Notes: a model not told the origin generated them from the letters alone. A stretch of DNA of 25,220 bases from FEN-1219 sp964457725 (GCA_964457725.1 CAYWGQ010000034.1:1-25220); one strand, 5' to 3'. Positions 9,084-17,529 are shown, numbered from the stretch's first letter. Numbers and translations: made by a program.

Positions 9084-9391
9084 GCCCGCCGGTCCCGCAG
9101 CAGCGAATAGAGGCCCGCGCGGACCGGCCCGTGCCGGCTCACGCCTTCCTTCATCGCCGCGATGTACTCGTCCCAGCTCTGACCGAGCAGCGCCGAGTAG
9201 TGCATCAGAATCTGCCCGTTCACGCCCATCACGTAGAGCAGGCCGATGTCGCCGTCCTCGATCGCGCGGCGCTCCTCGTCGGTCAGGTCGTATTCGACGA
9301 GGAGGCCCGGCAGATCCTTCTTGAAGCGATCGCGCACGGCGGGGTCACGATTCAGCTGGTACAGCAGCTTTTGCACGTAGTACAGACTCAC
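9080..9391 (-). CDS. Class III extradiol dioxygenase, small (LigA-like, alpha) subunit
   Basis: A 103-residue helical protein of the LigA family, which caps the active site of the LigB-type catalytic subunit. The family pattern is visible in the N-terminal helix (YYVQKLLYQLNRDP), in LTDEERRAIEDGDIGLLYVMG, and in the central NGQILMHYSALLG. The GTG at 9391 is chosen because it overlaps the upstream dehydrogenase stop as GTGA and leaves a protein of the expected size. In longer reading-frame predictions this gene is hidden inside a spurious 443-residue frame that starts within the dehydrogenase gene. The 3' end overlaps the ligB-like ATG by 4 nt, giving equal translation of the two subunits. Confidence 0.85.
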   Translation of the reverse strand: MSLYYVQKLLYQLNRDPAVRDRFKKDLPGLLVEYDLTDEERRAIEDGDIGLLYVMGVNGQILMHYSALLGQSWDEYIAAMKEGVSRHGPVRAGLYSLLRDRRA

Positions 9392-10908
9392 GATCGACGC
9401 TCGCCCAGGCTCGGTACTCGGTGCGTGTCGAATGCGACGCACACGTTCTTCGTCTCCATGTAGAAATCGAAGCTCCAATCCCCGCCGTCGCGGCCGATCC
9501 CGCTCGCCTTCATCCCGCCGAACGGCGTCGGCAAATGGCGGTTGTTCTCGGAGTTGACCCACACCATACCCGCGTCGATCGCGGCCGCGAAGCGGTGCGC
9601 GCGGCCGACGTCGCGCGTCCAGAGGTAGGCGGCGAGCCCGTAGCGGACGCCATTCGCGATCGCGAGCGCTTCGTCCTCGCCGTCGAACGGAATCGCGGTC
9701 AGCACCGGGCCGAAGATCTCCTCCTGCGCGACGCGGAGCGAGGCGCTCGCACCCGCGAGCACGGTCGGCTCGACGTAGTTCGCGCCGGCCGCCGCGCGTT
9801 GTCCGCCGGCGAGCACCTCGACGCCTTCCGTGCGCGCGACATCGAAGTAGCCGAGCACCTTCGCCGTGTGATTCGGGTGGATCAACGGCCCGATCTCGGT
9901 GCGCGGATCGAGCGGGTGGCCGACCTTGATCGTCTTCGCGCGCGTCGCGACCCGCTCGAGGAACTCGTCGTAGATGGCGCGCTCGACGAGCAGCCGGCTC
10001 GACGACGTGCAGCGCTCGCCGTTCAAGCTGAAAATCATGAACACGACCGCGTCGAGCGCGCGGTCGAGGTCCGCGTCCGCGAACACGACGACCGGGTTCT
10101 TGCCGCCGAGCTCGAAATGCACGCGTTTCAGCGTCGGCGCGCCTTGCGCCATGATCAGGCTGCCCGTCGCGGACTCGCCGACGAACGCGACCGCCTTGAT
10201 CGCGGGATGCTCCGTCACCGCCTTGCCGGCGACCTCGCCGATGCCGTGCACGGCGTTCAGCACGCCCGCGGGCAACCCGGCCTCCGAGCAGATCTCGGCC
10301 AAGAGCGCCGCCGTCAGCGGGCTCCACTCCGCCGGCTTGTGCACGACCGTGCAGCCTGCGGCGAGCGCCGGGGCGATCTTCCACGTCGCGAGCATGAACG
10401 GCGTGTTCCACGGCGTGATCGCGGCGATCGGCCCGATCGGCTGGCGCACGGTGTAGTTCAGGTGCTCCGCGGCCGGCAGCGCGAGCCCGTTCGCGGCCTC
10501 CGGCGCCTTGTCGGCGTAGAACCGGAAGTTCTCCGCGCCGCGCTTCGCGGCCGCCGCCATGAATCGGATCGGCTGCCCGGTATCCATCGACTCGACGAGC
10601 GCGATCTCCTCGGCCCGCGCCTCGATCGCATCGGCGATGCGGTGCAGCAGTGCGCGCCGCTCCGCGCCTCGCATCCGCCGCCAGTCGGGGAACGCGCGCT
10701 CGGCCGCGCGGGCCGCGCGGTCGACGTCCTCGGCGGTGCCGGCGGCGACTCCGGCGAGCACGCGGCCGTCGACCGGCGAGACCGTCTCGAAGCGCTCGCC
10801 GCGCGCAGCGGGCTCCGTCCGGCCGTCGATGAAGTGGCCGACGGGCGCGGCCGCGAACCGAGCGAGAAAGCGCTCGGCCTTCGCGAGGTTCTCTTCGAGC
10901 GTGCTCAT
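9388..10908 (-). CDS. hpaE: 5-carboxymethyl-2-hydroxymuconate semialdehyde dehydrogenase (HpaE-like ALDH)
   Basis: A 506-residue NAD-dependent aldehyde dehydrogenase. Catalytic residues are Cys300 (NGERCTSSS), Glu266 (FELGGKNP), Asn168 (TPWNTPF) and Lys191 (HKPAEWSP). Sequence along the whole length, including the GKNP(V)VVFADADLDRALDA block and the ending GIGRDGGDWSFDFYMETKNVC, resembles E. coli HpaE, which oxidises the semialdehyde formed by homoprotocatechuate cleavage. ATG at 10908 has a GGGGGAG ribosome-binding site 5 nt upstream and overlaps the isomerase stop as ATGA. The N-terminus has about 20 residues more than E. coli HpaE. The ALDH class is certain; the specific substrate is inferred from the HpaF-like neighbour. 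Confidence 0.87.
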   Translation of the reverse strand: MSTLEENLAKAERFLARFAAAPVGHFIDGRTEPAARGERFETVSPVDGRVLAGVAAGTAEDVDRAARAAERAFPDWRRMRGAERRALLHRIADAIEARAEEIALVESMDTGQPIRFMAAAAKRGAENFRFYADKAPEAANGLALPAAEHLNYTVRQPIGPIAAITPWNTPFMLATWKIAPALAAGCTVVHKPAEWSPLTAALLAEICSEAGLPAGVLNAVHGIGEVAGKAVTEHPAIKAVAFVGESATGSLIMAQGAPTLKRVHFELGGKNPVVVFADADLDRALDAVVFMIFSLNGERCTSSSRLLVERAIYDEFLERVATRAKTIKVGHPLDPRTEIGPLIHPNHTAKVLGYFDVARTEGVEVLAGGQRAAAGANYVEPTVLAGASASLRVAQEEIFGPVLTAIPFDGEDEALAIANGVRYGLAAYLWTRDVGRAHRFAAAIDAGMVWVNSENNRHLPTPFGGMKASGIGRDGGDWSFDFYMETKNVCVAFDTHRVPSLGERRS

Positions 10909-11318
10909 GACGCTCCCCCGGCGGCCGCGGCGCGCCGACGCTCGACGTGCTCGTGCAGGTTGTTGCGTTTGAAGTTCAACTGCGGATGAAACTCCTGGAG
11001 CGTGAACGAAATCGCCAGCGGCATCGCCCGGTACAGAGAGTCGAGCGCCTCGGAAAGCGTCCCGAACAGCATCCGGCTCACGCGCTCGCGGACGTCGAGA
11101 GGCCGGCCGTGGCCGATCAGCGCGGTCACGTGCACGAACGCATTCTCGGGGTGGCGATCGGCGATCCGGTAGTGCTCGACGCGGTGGGCACGAATCCGCA
11201 GCCCCCCGACCGGAAACACGCCGGTCTCGAGCGCCGTGTCGTAGAGCGCGTCGAGCAGCGAATCGAGCGCCAGGCGGCCGTCCAGATTCGCGGAGTACTC
11301 GATGATCAGGTGAGGCAA
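10905..11318 (-). CDS. hpaF: 5-carboxymethyl-2-hydroxymuconate delta-isomerase (HpaF-like, tautomerase superfamily)
   Basis: A 137-residue enzyme that tautomerises 5-carboxymethyl-2-hydroxymuconate in homoprotocatechuate degradation. It closely matches HpaF in layout: PHLIIEYSANL at the N-terminus, TGVFPVGGLRIRAHRV in the middle, AFVHVTALIGHGR, and FHPQLNFKRNNLH at the end. In this superfamily Pro, exposed by removal of the initiator residue, is the catalytic base. Only a start at the TTG at 11318 places Pro at position 2, so the start is decided by the chemistry; no ATG or GTG would do so. The C-terminal tail of about 12 Arg/Ala/Gly residues extends beyond the E. coli enzyme. First gene of the minus-strand operon. 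Confidence 0.88.
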   Translation of the reverse strand: MPHLIIEYSANLDGRLALDSLLDALYDTALETGVFPVGGLRIRAHRVEHYRIADRHPENAFVHVTALIGHGRPLDVRERVSRMLFGTLSEALDSLYRAMPLAISFTLQEFHPQLNFKRNNLHEHVERRRAAAAGGAS

Positions 11319-11366
11319 CGCGGGATTCCGGGATTGGATCGACGGGGGTTCGGCAATGCGGCTAAC

Positions 11367-11395
11367 ATGGTGATTCTCGGCTCCGGCGCTGTCAA
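11367..11395 (-). promoter_or_regulatory. Candidate promoter of the hpaF-hpaE-ligAB operon
   Basis: A perfect -35 hexamer TTGACA lies on the minus strand at 11395-11390 in the divergent 126-bp intergenic region. At 17 bp spacing the -10 position reads CACCAT, a weak match. Transcription would begin about 40 nt before the hpaF TTG. The TTGACA match is notable in DNA this GC-rich, but the weak -10 suggests activator dependence or a false positive. Confidence 0.3.
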
Positions 11396-11444
11396 TTGCG
11401 CCCGCGCCGCCTAGGCCGACAAGCACCTGATTCGAGGCAGAATA

Positions 11445-12341
11445 ATGACCGATCTTTCGAAGCTGCGCGGCTCGATCCCGCCGCTCGTGACGCCGTTCGC
11501 GAACGGCGAGGTGGACTACCGGGCGTATGCGCGGCTGGTGGAGCAGCAGATCGCGGACGGCTCCCACGGTATTCTCGTGAATGGGACGACCGCGGAGCCG
11601 TCGACGCTGACGATCGAGGAGCGCAACCGGCTCGTATCGCTCGCGATCGAGACCGCCGCCGGCCGCGTGCCGGTCGTCGCCGCGACGGGCTCGCAATCGC
11701 TCGCCGAGACGCTCACGCTGACGCGCCACGCGGTGCGCGCCGGCGCGGACGCGCTCCTGATCGTCACGCCGTACTACATCCGGCCGCCGCAGCGCGGGAT
11801 CGTCGAGTACTACCTCGCGATCGCAGGGGAGCACGACCTGCCGTGGATGGTGTATCACATCCCGGGCCGCACGGCGGTCGGCGTCACGCTCGAGACGCTC
11901 GAGGCGTTGCGCGCGAAGTCCCCGAATTTCGTCGGCATGAAGCACGCCGTGAACGACTTGGGCTTCGTCTCCGAGTGCCTCGACGCGTTCGGTCCCGAGT
12001 TCCGCGTCTTCGTCGGGCTCGAGGAGCTGTCCTTCCCGATGCTCGCGGTCGGCGCGTGCGGCCTGATGAACGCGGTCGGCAACTTGCAGCCGCGGCTCCT
12101 CGCCGAGATGTGCGAGGCCGTCGCGGCCGGCGATCTCGCCACCGGCCGCGCGCTCCACGACCGCCTCCTCGGGCTGAACAAGGCGGTGTTCTTCGACACC
12201 AACCCGATCCCGATCAAGTACATGATGAAGCGGCTCGGGCTCCTGCCCGCGAACGAGCACCGTCTGCCGATGGCTCCTGCGACGCCGGAGCTCGAGAAGC
12301 GCCTCGACCGCGTGCTCGAGCGCGCCGGGCTCGCGGGCTAG
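11445..12341 (+). CDS. DapA/NAL-family class I lyase (dihydrodipicolinate synthase-like; possible pathway aldolase)
   Basis: A 298-residue Schiff-base-forming TIM-barrel lyase. Family active-site residues are present: Lys166 (VGMKHAVND), Tyr137 (MVYHIPGRT), Thr48-Thr49 (NGTTAEP) and Arg142, the residue that binds a carboxylate in DHDPS. ATG at 11445 has a GAGG ribosome-binding site 7 nt upstream. It diverges from the hpaF-hpaE-ligAB operon and is followed after 4 nt by the FAH-family gene, so the two are probably cotranscribed. The surroundings argue against lysine biosynthesis. DapA-family members include pyruvate aldolases and hydratase-aldolases of aromatic degradation, and one may here replace the class II aldolase HpaI. 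That is inference; biosynthetic DapA cannot be strictly excluded from sequence alone. Confidence 0.8.
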   Translation: MTDLSKLRGSIPPLVTPFANGEVDYRAYARLVEQQIADGSHGILVNGTTAEPSTLTIEERNRLVSLAIETAAGRVPVVAATGSQSLAETLTLTRHAVRAGADALLIVTPYYIRPPQRGIVEYYLAIAGEHDLPWMVYHIPGRTAVGVTLETLEALRAKSPNFVGMKHAVNDLGFVSECLDAFGPEFRVFVGLEELSFPMLAVGACGLMNAVGNLQPRLLAEMCEAVAAGDLATGRALHDRLLGLNKAVFFDTNPIPIKYMMKRLGLLPANEHRLPMAPATPELEKRLDRVLERAGLAG

Positions 12342-12345
12342 ACAC

Positions 12346-13192
12346 ATGCGCCTCGCGAGCTTTGCGGCCGGCGGCCGCCCGAGCTTCGGCGTGGTCAAGG
12401 ACGGCGGAATCGTCGATCTCGGCGGCCGCCTCGGCGAGATCCGCACCCTTCGCGAGCTGCTTGCGGCCGACGCGCTCGGACGCGCGGAGGAGCTCGCCGC
12501 GGCACGCTCGCCGGATCACGACTTGGCCGACGTCGAGTTCCTGCCGACGGTGCCCGACGCCGGGAAGATCGTCTGCATCGGCATCAACTACGGCAATCGC
12601 AACGCCGAATACAAGGACGGCGACGACGCGGCGCGCTACCCGAGCGTCTTCATGCGCACGCGCGAAAGCCTCGTCGGCCACGAGCAACCGCTTCTCCGGC
12701 CGCTCGAATCGGAGCAGCTCGACTACGAGGGCNNNNNNNNNNCCGGGCCGGCGCATCGCCGAGAGCGACGCGTGGCGCCACGTCGCGGGGCTCACGCTGA
12801 TGAACGAGGGCTCCGTGCGCGACTGGCTGCGGCACGCGAAATTCAACGTGACGCCGGGCAAGAATTTCGCCCGCTCGGGCAGCCTCGGGCCGTGGCTCGT
12901 GACGGCGGACGAGATCGGCGAGGGCCGGACGCTGCATCTCACGACGCGCGTGAACGGCGAGATCAGGCAGGACGACACGACCGCGAACCTGATCTTCCCG
13001 TTCGGGCGGCTGATCGCGTATCTCTCGACGTTCATGCCGCTCGCACCGGGCGACGTGATCGCGACCGGCACGCCGACCGGCGCGGGCGCGCGCTTCGATC
13101 CGCCGCGCTGGCTGAAGCCCGGCGACCGCGTCGAGGTCCACGTGCCCGAGATCGGCACGCTCGCGAACACCGTCGCGCTCGAGTCCGCCTAG
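12346..13192 (+). CDS. Fumarylacetoacetate hydrolase-family protein, HpaG-like isomerase/decarboxylase, interrupted by assembly gap
   Basis: An FAH-fold metal enzyme. In the homoprotocatechuate pathway such proteins decarboxylate 5-oxopent-3-ene-1,2,5-tricarboxylate and isomerise the product. The first 129 residues end in QLDYEG and the last 149 start at PGRRIAESDAW. Between them the family carries the rest of the metal-binding ExE motif and a hydrophobic strand (DYEGELAVVIG), now lost in the Ns. The two halves are in different frames across exactly ten Ns, so the gap length is nominal, not real. The later metal-ligand position that is often Asp (FND) reads as Glu (MNEGSVRDW), which I recall as a subfamily trait. 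TPTGAGARFDPPRWLKPGD and the closing strand are typical. Four nt separate it from the lyase gene upstream. Probably an intact gene of about 286 residues. Confidence 0.82.
12733..12742. other. Assembly gap (10 Ns) inside the FAH-family gene
   Basis: Ten unresolved bases. The upstream reading frame stops in phase at 12732, and the downstream frame resumes in phase at 12743. Ten bases would therefore shift the frame by one, whereas family consensus predicts about 24 missing bases (8 codons). Confidence 0.97.
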
Positions 13193-13207
13193 AACGCGAG
13201 GCGCGCG

Positions 13208-16200
13208 TCAGCTCGCCGTCTCGGCGCGGAGCTCGGCGAGCTTGCGGGCGACCGCGTTCGGCGAGCCCGTCCGGCGGGCCATGATCAGGTAGAACGCCGG
13301 CACGATGAAGAGCGTGAACGCCGTCGCGATGCTGACGCCCGAGAAGATCACGATGCCGAGCGTCGTCCGGCTCTCGGCCCCCGGGCCCGTCGCGAGGATC
13401 AGCGGCACGGCGCCCATGAACGTCGCGAACGACGTCATCAGCACCGGCCGGAAGCGGATCCGCGCGGCCTCGACGATCGCTTCCGTGAACTCGTAACCCT
13501 GGTCGCGCAGCTGGTTGATGAACTCGACGATCAGCACGCCGTTCTTCGCGGCGATGCCGACGAGCATGATGATGCCGATCTGGCTGTAGATGTTCAGCGA
13601 CATGTCCGCGGCCCAGAGGCCGAAGAGCCCGCCCGCGACCGCGAGCGGCACGGTGACCATGATCACGAGCGGATGCACGAAGCTCTCGAACTGCGCCGCG
13701 AGCACGAGGAACACGACGAAGAGCGCGATACCGAACGTGAAGAAGAGCGCTCCGGAAGCCTCCTTGTACTCGAGCGACTCGCCGCGGTAGTCGAGCTGCG
13801 CGGTGGCCGGCAGCTCGGTGCGGACGATGTTCTCGAGGTAATCGAGCGCGTCGCCGAGCGAGTAGCCGGGCGCGAGGTTCGCGCTGATCGTCACCGAGCG
13901 CAGACGGTTGTAGCGGTTCAGCCGGCTCGGTCCGGCGATATCCTCGAGCGTCAGCAGGTTCGCGAGCGGAATCAGCTCACCGCTGCGCTCCGAGCGGACG
14001 AAGATGTTGCGCAGATCCGAGTACGTCGCGCGCTGCTCCGGCTTCGCCTGGAGCACGACGTCGTACTCCTCGCCGTCGACGACGTAGGTCGTGACCTGCC
14101 GCTCGCTCATCATCGTCTGCAGCGTCGTGCCGATCGTGCGGGTGGAGACGCCGAGGCTCGCTGCGCGGTCCGCGTCGATCCTGACCAGCACCTGCGGCTG
14201 CGTCTCGCGCAGATCCGAGTCGAAGCGGAGCAGCCCGGGGTTCTCGGACGCGCGGGTGATGACGATGTCGCGCCAGCGGGCAAGCTCCTCGTACGTCGGG
14301 CCGCCGAGCACGATCTGCACCGGCTGCCCGCCGCCGCCGCGGCTGCCGCCCTGCTGGAACGCGATGATCCGCACGTCGGGGATCTCCTCCCACTTCGCGT
14401 TCAGCTCCTGCAGAACCTGACCAGTCGATACCGACCGCTTGTCCCACTCGGCCATCGTGACGTTCACGATGCCGGCCTGATCGCCCCAGCCGGGGACCGC
14501 GACGACCGCGCGCTGAATCACGCCGGACTCGACGTACGGACGCATGTACGCCTCGGCCTTCATCCCCTGCTCGGACATCCGCGCGAAGCTCGTGCCTTCG
14601 GGCGCCTGGATCATGCCGGTGAAGCTGCCGCGATCCTCCGTAGGTGCGTACTCCTGCGGGATGTTCTGCAGCAGCCAGTACGCGCCGCCGGCGAGCCCGA
14701 CGGCGACCGCGAACGCGACGGCGGGGACTTTCAACGTCTGACGCAGCAGCGCCTGGTAGCGACCGGAGAGCCAGGTGAACGCGTGCTCGAGCTTGTGCTC
14801 GAGCCAGGTCTCTCGCGATGCGGGCTGCAGGAGCTTCGAGCAGAGCATCGGCGCGAGCGACAGCGCGAGGATCGCCGAGAACACGACCGCGCCGGCGACG
14901 GTCACCGCGAGCTCCGCGAAGATCCGGCCGATGTTGTCCTTCAGGAACGCGACCGGCGCGAACACGGACACGAGCACGACCGTGGTCGCGATGACCGCGA
15001 ACGCGACCTGCCGGGTGCCGTTGAACGCCGCGAGCAGCGGCGGCTCGCCGCTCTCGATGCGGCGGTGCGCGTTCTCGAGCACGACGATCGAGTCGTCCAC
15101 GACGAGGCCGATCGACAGGACGAGCGCGAGCAGCGTGACCAGGTTGATCGAGTAGCCGAAGAGCGACAGCACCCAGAAGCTCGCGATCAGGCAGACCGGA
15201 ATCGTCGCGAGCGGAATCAGCATCGCACGCACGCTGCCGATGAACACGAGGATCACCAGCGCGACGAGCACGGTCGTGACGATGATCGCCTCGTACACGG
15301 CGCCGATGGCCGCCCGGATGAACGCGGACTCGTCGCCGCTCGTGATGATCGACATGCCTTCCGGCAGCTCGGCGTTCAACCGGGCCACCTCGGCCTTCAC
15401 GCCGTCCAGCACCTCGACCGTGTTCGCGGTCGATTGCTTGATGATGCCGAAGCCGGTCGTCAGGTTGCCGTTCGTGCGGAAAGTGCGCTGCTGGTCGCGC
15501 GGCCCGACCTCGACGTCGGCGACCTCGCCGAGACGCACGAGGTGACCGTCCGCGCCCTGCGCGATCACGAGATTGCGGAACTGCTCGGCCGTCTGATAGT
15601 TCCGCGCGATCCGCACCTGAAAGTCGCGATCCTGCGACTCGACCCGCCCGGCCGGCAGCTCGACGTTCTCGCTCCGCAGCGCGTTCTCGATGTCGGCGAC
15701 CGTGAGGCCGCGCGCCGCGAGCGCGGTGCGGTCGAGCCAGATCCGCATCGACGGGCCGCCCGCGCCGAAGATCTGGATCTGCGAGACGCCGGGGATCACC
15801 GCGAAGCGATCGATGATGTATCGCTCCATGTAGTCGGTGAGCTCCATGATCCCCATGGAGTCGCTCGCGAGCGTGAGCCACATGATCGGCTGGGTGTCGG
15901 AATCGGCCTTCGACACCGACGGCGGGTCTGCGTCCTCGGGCAGCCGGCGGAGCACGCGGGAGACGCGGTCGCGGACGTCGTTCGCGGCCTCGTCGAGGTC
16001 GCGGTCGAGCTGGAACTCGACCGTCAGGCTCGCCTGGCCGTCCCGGCTCACCGAACGGATGGACTTGACGCCTTCGATCCCGGAGAGCTCGCCCTCCAGC
16101 ACCTGCGTGATGCGGGTCTCGACGACCTCGGCGGACGCGCCCGGATAGGTGGTCTGCACTTGCACGACCGGCGGGACGACGTCGGGCGCCTCGCGCACGG

Positions 16201-16297
16201 TCAGGTCGCGGAACGACAGCGCGCCGAACGCGAGCAACATCAAGCTCAGCACCGTCGCGAAGACGGGACGCTTGACGGAGACATCAGACAACCACAT
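13208..16297 (-). CDS. RND multidrug/solvent efflux transporter, inner-membrane subunit (HAE1, AcrB/MexB type)
   Basis: A 1029-residue proton-driven pump of the inner membrane, full length for the HAE1 family. It has the N-terminal segment SVKRPVFATVLSLML, two large periplasmic loops and two sets of transmembrane helices. The paired aspartates of the proton relay in TM4 are visible (GLVVDDSIVVLENAHRR). The C-terminal block VGIAAKNGVLIVEF is conserved. It is preceded after 18 nt by its membrane-fusion partner. No outer-membrane factor gene is present, so it presumably borrows a TolC-type channel encoded elsewhere. It converges on the FAH-family gene with only 15 nt between stops. Substrate unknown; proximity to aromatic degradation genes could reflect aromatic-acid or solvent export. 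Confidence 0.93.
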   Translation of the reverse strand: MWLSDVSVKRPVFATVLSLMLLAFGALSFRDLTVREAPDVVPPVVQVQTTYPGASAEVVETRITQVLEGELSGIEGVKSIRSVSRDGQASLTVEFQLDRDLDEAANDVRDRVSRVLRRLPEDADPPSVSKADSDTQPIMWLTLASDSMGIMELTDYMERYIIDRFAVIPGVSQIQIFGAGGPSMRIWLDRTALAARGLTVADIENALRSENVELPAGRVESQDRDFQVRIARNYQTAEQFRNLVIAQGADGHLVRLGEVADVEVGPRDQQRTFRTNGNLTTGFGIIKQSTANTVEVLDGVKAEVARLNAELPEGMSIITSGDESAFIRAAIGAVYEAIIVTTVLVALVILVFIGSVRAMLIPLATIPVCLIASFWVLSLFGYSINLVTLLALVLSIGLVVDDSIVVLENAHRRIESGEPPLLAAFNGTRQVAFAVIATTVVLVSVFAPVAFLKDNIGRIFAELAVTVAGAVVFSAILALSLAPMLCSKLLQPASRETWLEHKLEHAFTWLSGRYQALLRQTLKVPAVAFAVAVGLAGGAYWLLQNIPQEYAPTEDRGSFTGMIQAPEGTSFARMSEQGMKAEAYMRPYVESGVIQRAVVAVPGWGDQAGIVNVTMAEWDKRSVSTGQVLQELNAKWEEIPDVRIIAFQQGGSRGGGGQPVQIVLGGPTYEELARWRDIVITRASENPGLLRFDSDLRETQPQVLVRIDADRAASLGVSTRTIGTTLQTMMSERQVTTYVVDGEEYDVVLQAKPEQRATYSDLRNIFVRSERSGELIPLANLLTLEDIAGPSRLNRYNRLRSVTISANLAPGYSLGDALDYLENIVRTELPATAQLDYRGESLEYKEASGALFFTFGIALFVVFLVLAAQFESFVHPLVIMVTVPLAVAGGLFGLWAADMSLNIYSQIGIIMLVGIAAKNGVLIVEFINQLRDQGYEFTEAIVEAARIRFRPVLMTSFATFMGAVPLILATGPGAESRTTLGIVIFSGVSIATAFTLFIVPAFYLIMARRTGSPNAVARKLAELRAETAS

Positions 16298-16315
16298 CGG
16301 AGGATGTCCGTATCG

Positions 16316-17452
16316 TCAGCTGCGCGCGGCCGGCTCCTTGCCGGTTTCCGCATCGCTGATCGCAGCCTCGCCGCCGCCGTCGAAGCGCACGCGCACTCCG
16401 TCGCGCAGCTTGATGATGCCCTCGACGACGATCAGGTCGCCTTCCTCGAGCCCGCCGAGCACCTCGACGATGCCGAACCGGCGGACGCCCATCTCGATCT
16501 GCTGCTGATACGCGATCCGCTCGCCGTCGACCCGGTAGACGTACGCGCGGTCCTGGATCTGGAACACCGCGTGCTCGGGCACGACGAGCGAGACGCGCTC
16601 GTCCATGACGACCTCGGCCGTCAGCAGCATGCCGGGCCGGAGCGCGCCGTCGTCGTTCGCGATGTGCGCGCGGACGGTGAACGCGCGGGTGACCGGATCG
16701 ACGCGCGAGTTGATCGTCCGCACGACGCCTTCGAACTCGCGGTCGCCGTAGCTCACGCTGCGGGCGACGACTCGCGCGCCCGGGCGCATCGAGGCGAGGT
16801 ACACCTCGGGCACGGTGAAATCGAGCTTGATCGTCGAGATGTCGTCGATCGTCGTGATCGGCGTGTTCGTCGTGAGCAGCGTGCCGGGGCTCACCTGCCG
16901 GAAGCCGAGCACGCCGCTGAACGGCGCGAGGATCAGGCGGTCGCGGAGCCGCGCGACGACGGTGTTCAGCCGCGCTTCCGACGCAGCTGCGCGCGAGCGC
17001 GCGACGTCGAGCTCGGACAAGGCCGCCAGCCCGCGGGCGCTCAGATCCTCGAGGCGCGCGAGCTGCTTCTCGGCATCGTCGAGGTTCGCGCGCGCCTCGG
17101 CGAGCAACGCTTCCTCTTCCTGGTTCGTCAGCTCGACGAGCACCTCGCCCGCCTCGACGTAGTCGCCGTCCTCGAAGTTCACGCGCCGCACGGTGTCGGT
17201 CACCTTCGCGGTCAGCGTGACGGACTCGTTCGCCTGCGCGGTGCCGAGCGCCTCGACGACGTCGTAGAGCGGCTGGCGCTTGACGGGTGCCACGACTACC
17301 AGGGGAGGTTGCTGCGCCCCGAAGCCTGCGCCGCCCGGGCCCCCAGCCTGCGGGCCCGCTTCCGTGGAGGCCGTTCCGTCGTCGCGCAGGAACGCCCACC
17401 AGCCGCCCGCGGCGACGGCCAAGAGGAGGAGCACGGCGATGGCGTATCTCAT
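16316..17452 (-). CDS. RND efflux periplasmic adaptor (membrane fusion protein)
   Basis: A 378-residue HlyD/AcrA-family adaptor linking the RND pump to an outer-membrane channel. A single hydrophobic anchor lies at residues 3-21, followed by a Gly/Pro-rich linker (about 30-50), a lipoyl-like half motif (VNFEDGDYVEAGEVLVEL), an alpha-helical hairpin (about 112-165, NQEEEALLAEARANLDDAEKQ), the second lipoyl half (LILAPFSGVLGFRQVSPG), and a beta-barrel domain. There is no lipobox cysteine, so it is anchored by the N-terminal helix. The ATG at 17452 is chosen over upstream in-frame ATGs (17545, 17500) because it starts directly before the membrane anchor and lies downstream of the predicted promoter. 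Confidence 0.9.
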   Translation of the reverse strand: MRYAIAVLLLLAVAAGGWWAFLRDDGTASTEAGPQAGGPGGAGFGAQQPPLVVVAPVKRQPLYDVVEALGTAQANESVTLTAKVTDTVRRVNFEDGDYVEAGEVLVELTNQEEEALLAEARANLDDAEKQLARLEDLSARGLAALSELDVARSRAAASEARLNTVVARLRDRLILAPFSGVLGFRQVSPGTLLTTNTPITTIDDISTIKLDFTVPEVYLASMRPGARVVARSVSYGDREFEGVVRTINSRVDPVTRAFTVRAHIANDDGALRPGMLLTAEVVMDERVSLVVPEHAVFQIQDRAYVYRVDGERIAYQQQIEMGVRRFGIVEVLGGLEEGDLIVVEGIIKLRDGVRVRFDGGGEAAISDAETGKEPAARS

Positions 17453-17490
17453 GGGCGAGCGCGACCGCAAACCGCGAGGGCGAGAATCGC

Positions 17491-17518
17491 AGTATGCCAT
17501 ACGGTTCTGCGCGACCAA
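17491..17518 (-). promoter_or_regulatory. Candidate sigma70-type promoter of the RND efflux operon
   Basis: Minus-strand -35 TTGGTC at 17518-17513 and -10 CATACT at 17496-17491, with a 16-bp spacer. The transcript would start about 30 nt before the adaptor ATG at 17452. No operator palindrome or adjacent regulator gene is evident. Confidence 0.45.
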
Positions 17519-17529
17519 GAACGCGTGGT

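Noticed and set aside
11445..12341. Biosynthetic 4-hydroxy-tetrahydrodipicolinate synthase for lysine
   Set aside because: Not excluded outright, but the gene is paired with an FAH-family gene and faces an aromatic meta-cleavage operon, so a catabolic role is preferred.
11319..12446. Upstream extension of the hpaF-like gene into the DapA region
   Set aside because: It runs antisense through the DapA-family gene and would bury the catalytic proline far from the N-terminus.
12346..13192. Pseudogene call for the FAH-family gene
   Set aside because: The only disruption is a run of Ns, and both flanks are clean and conserved, so it is an assembly gap.
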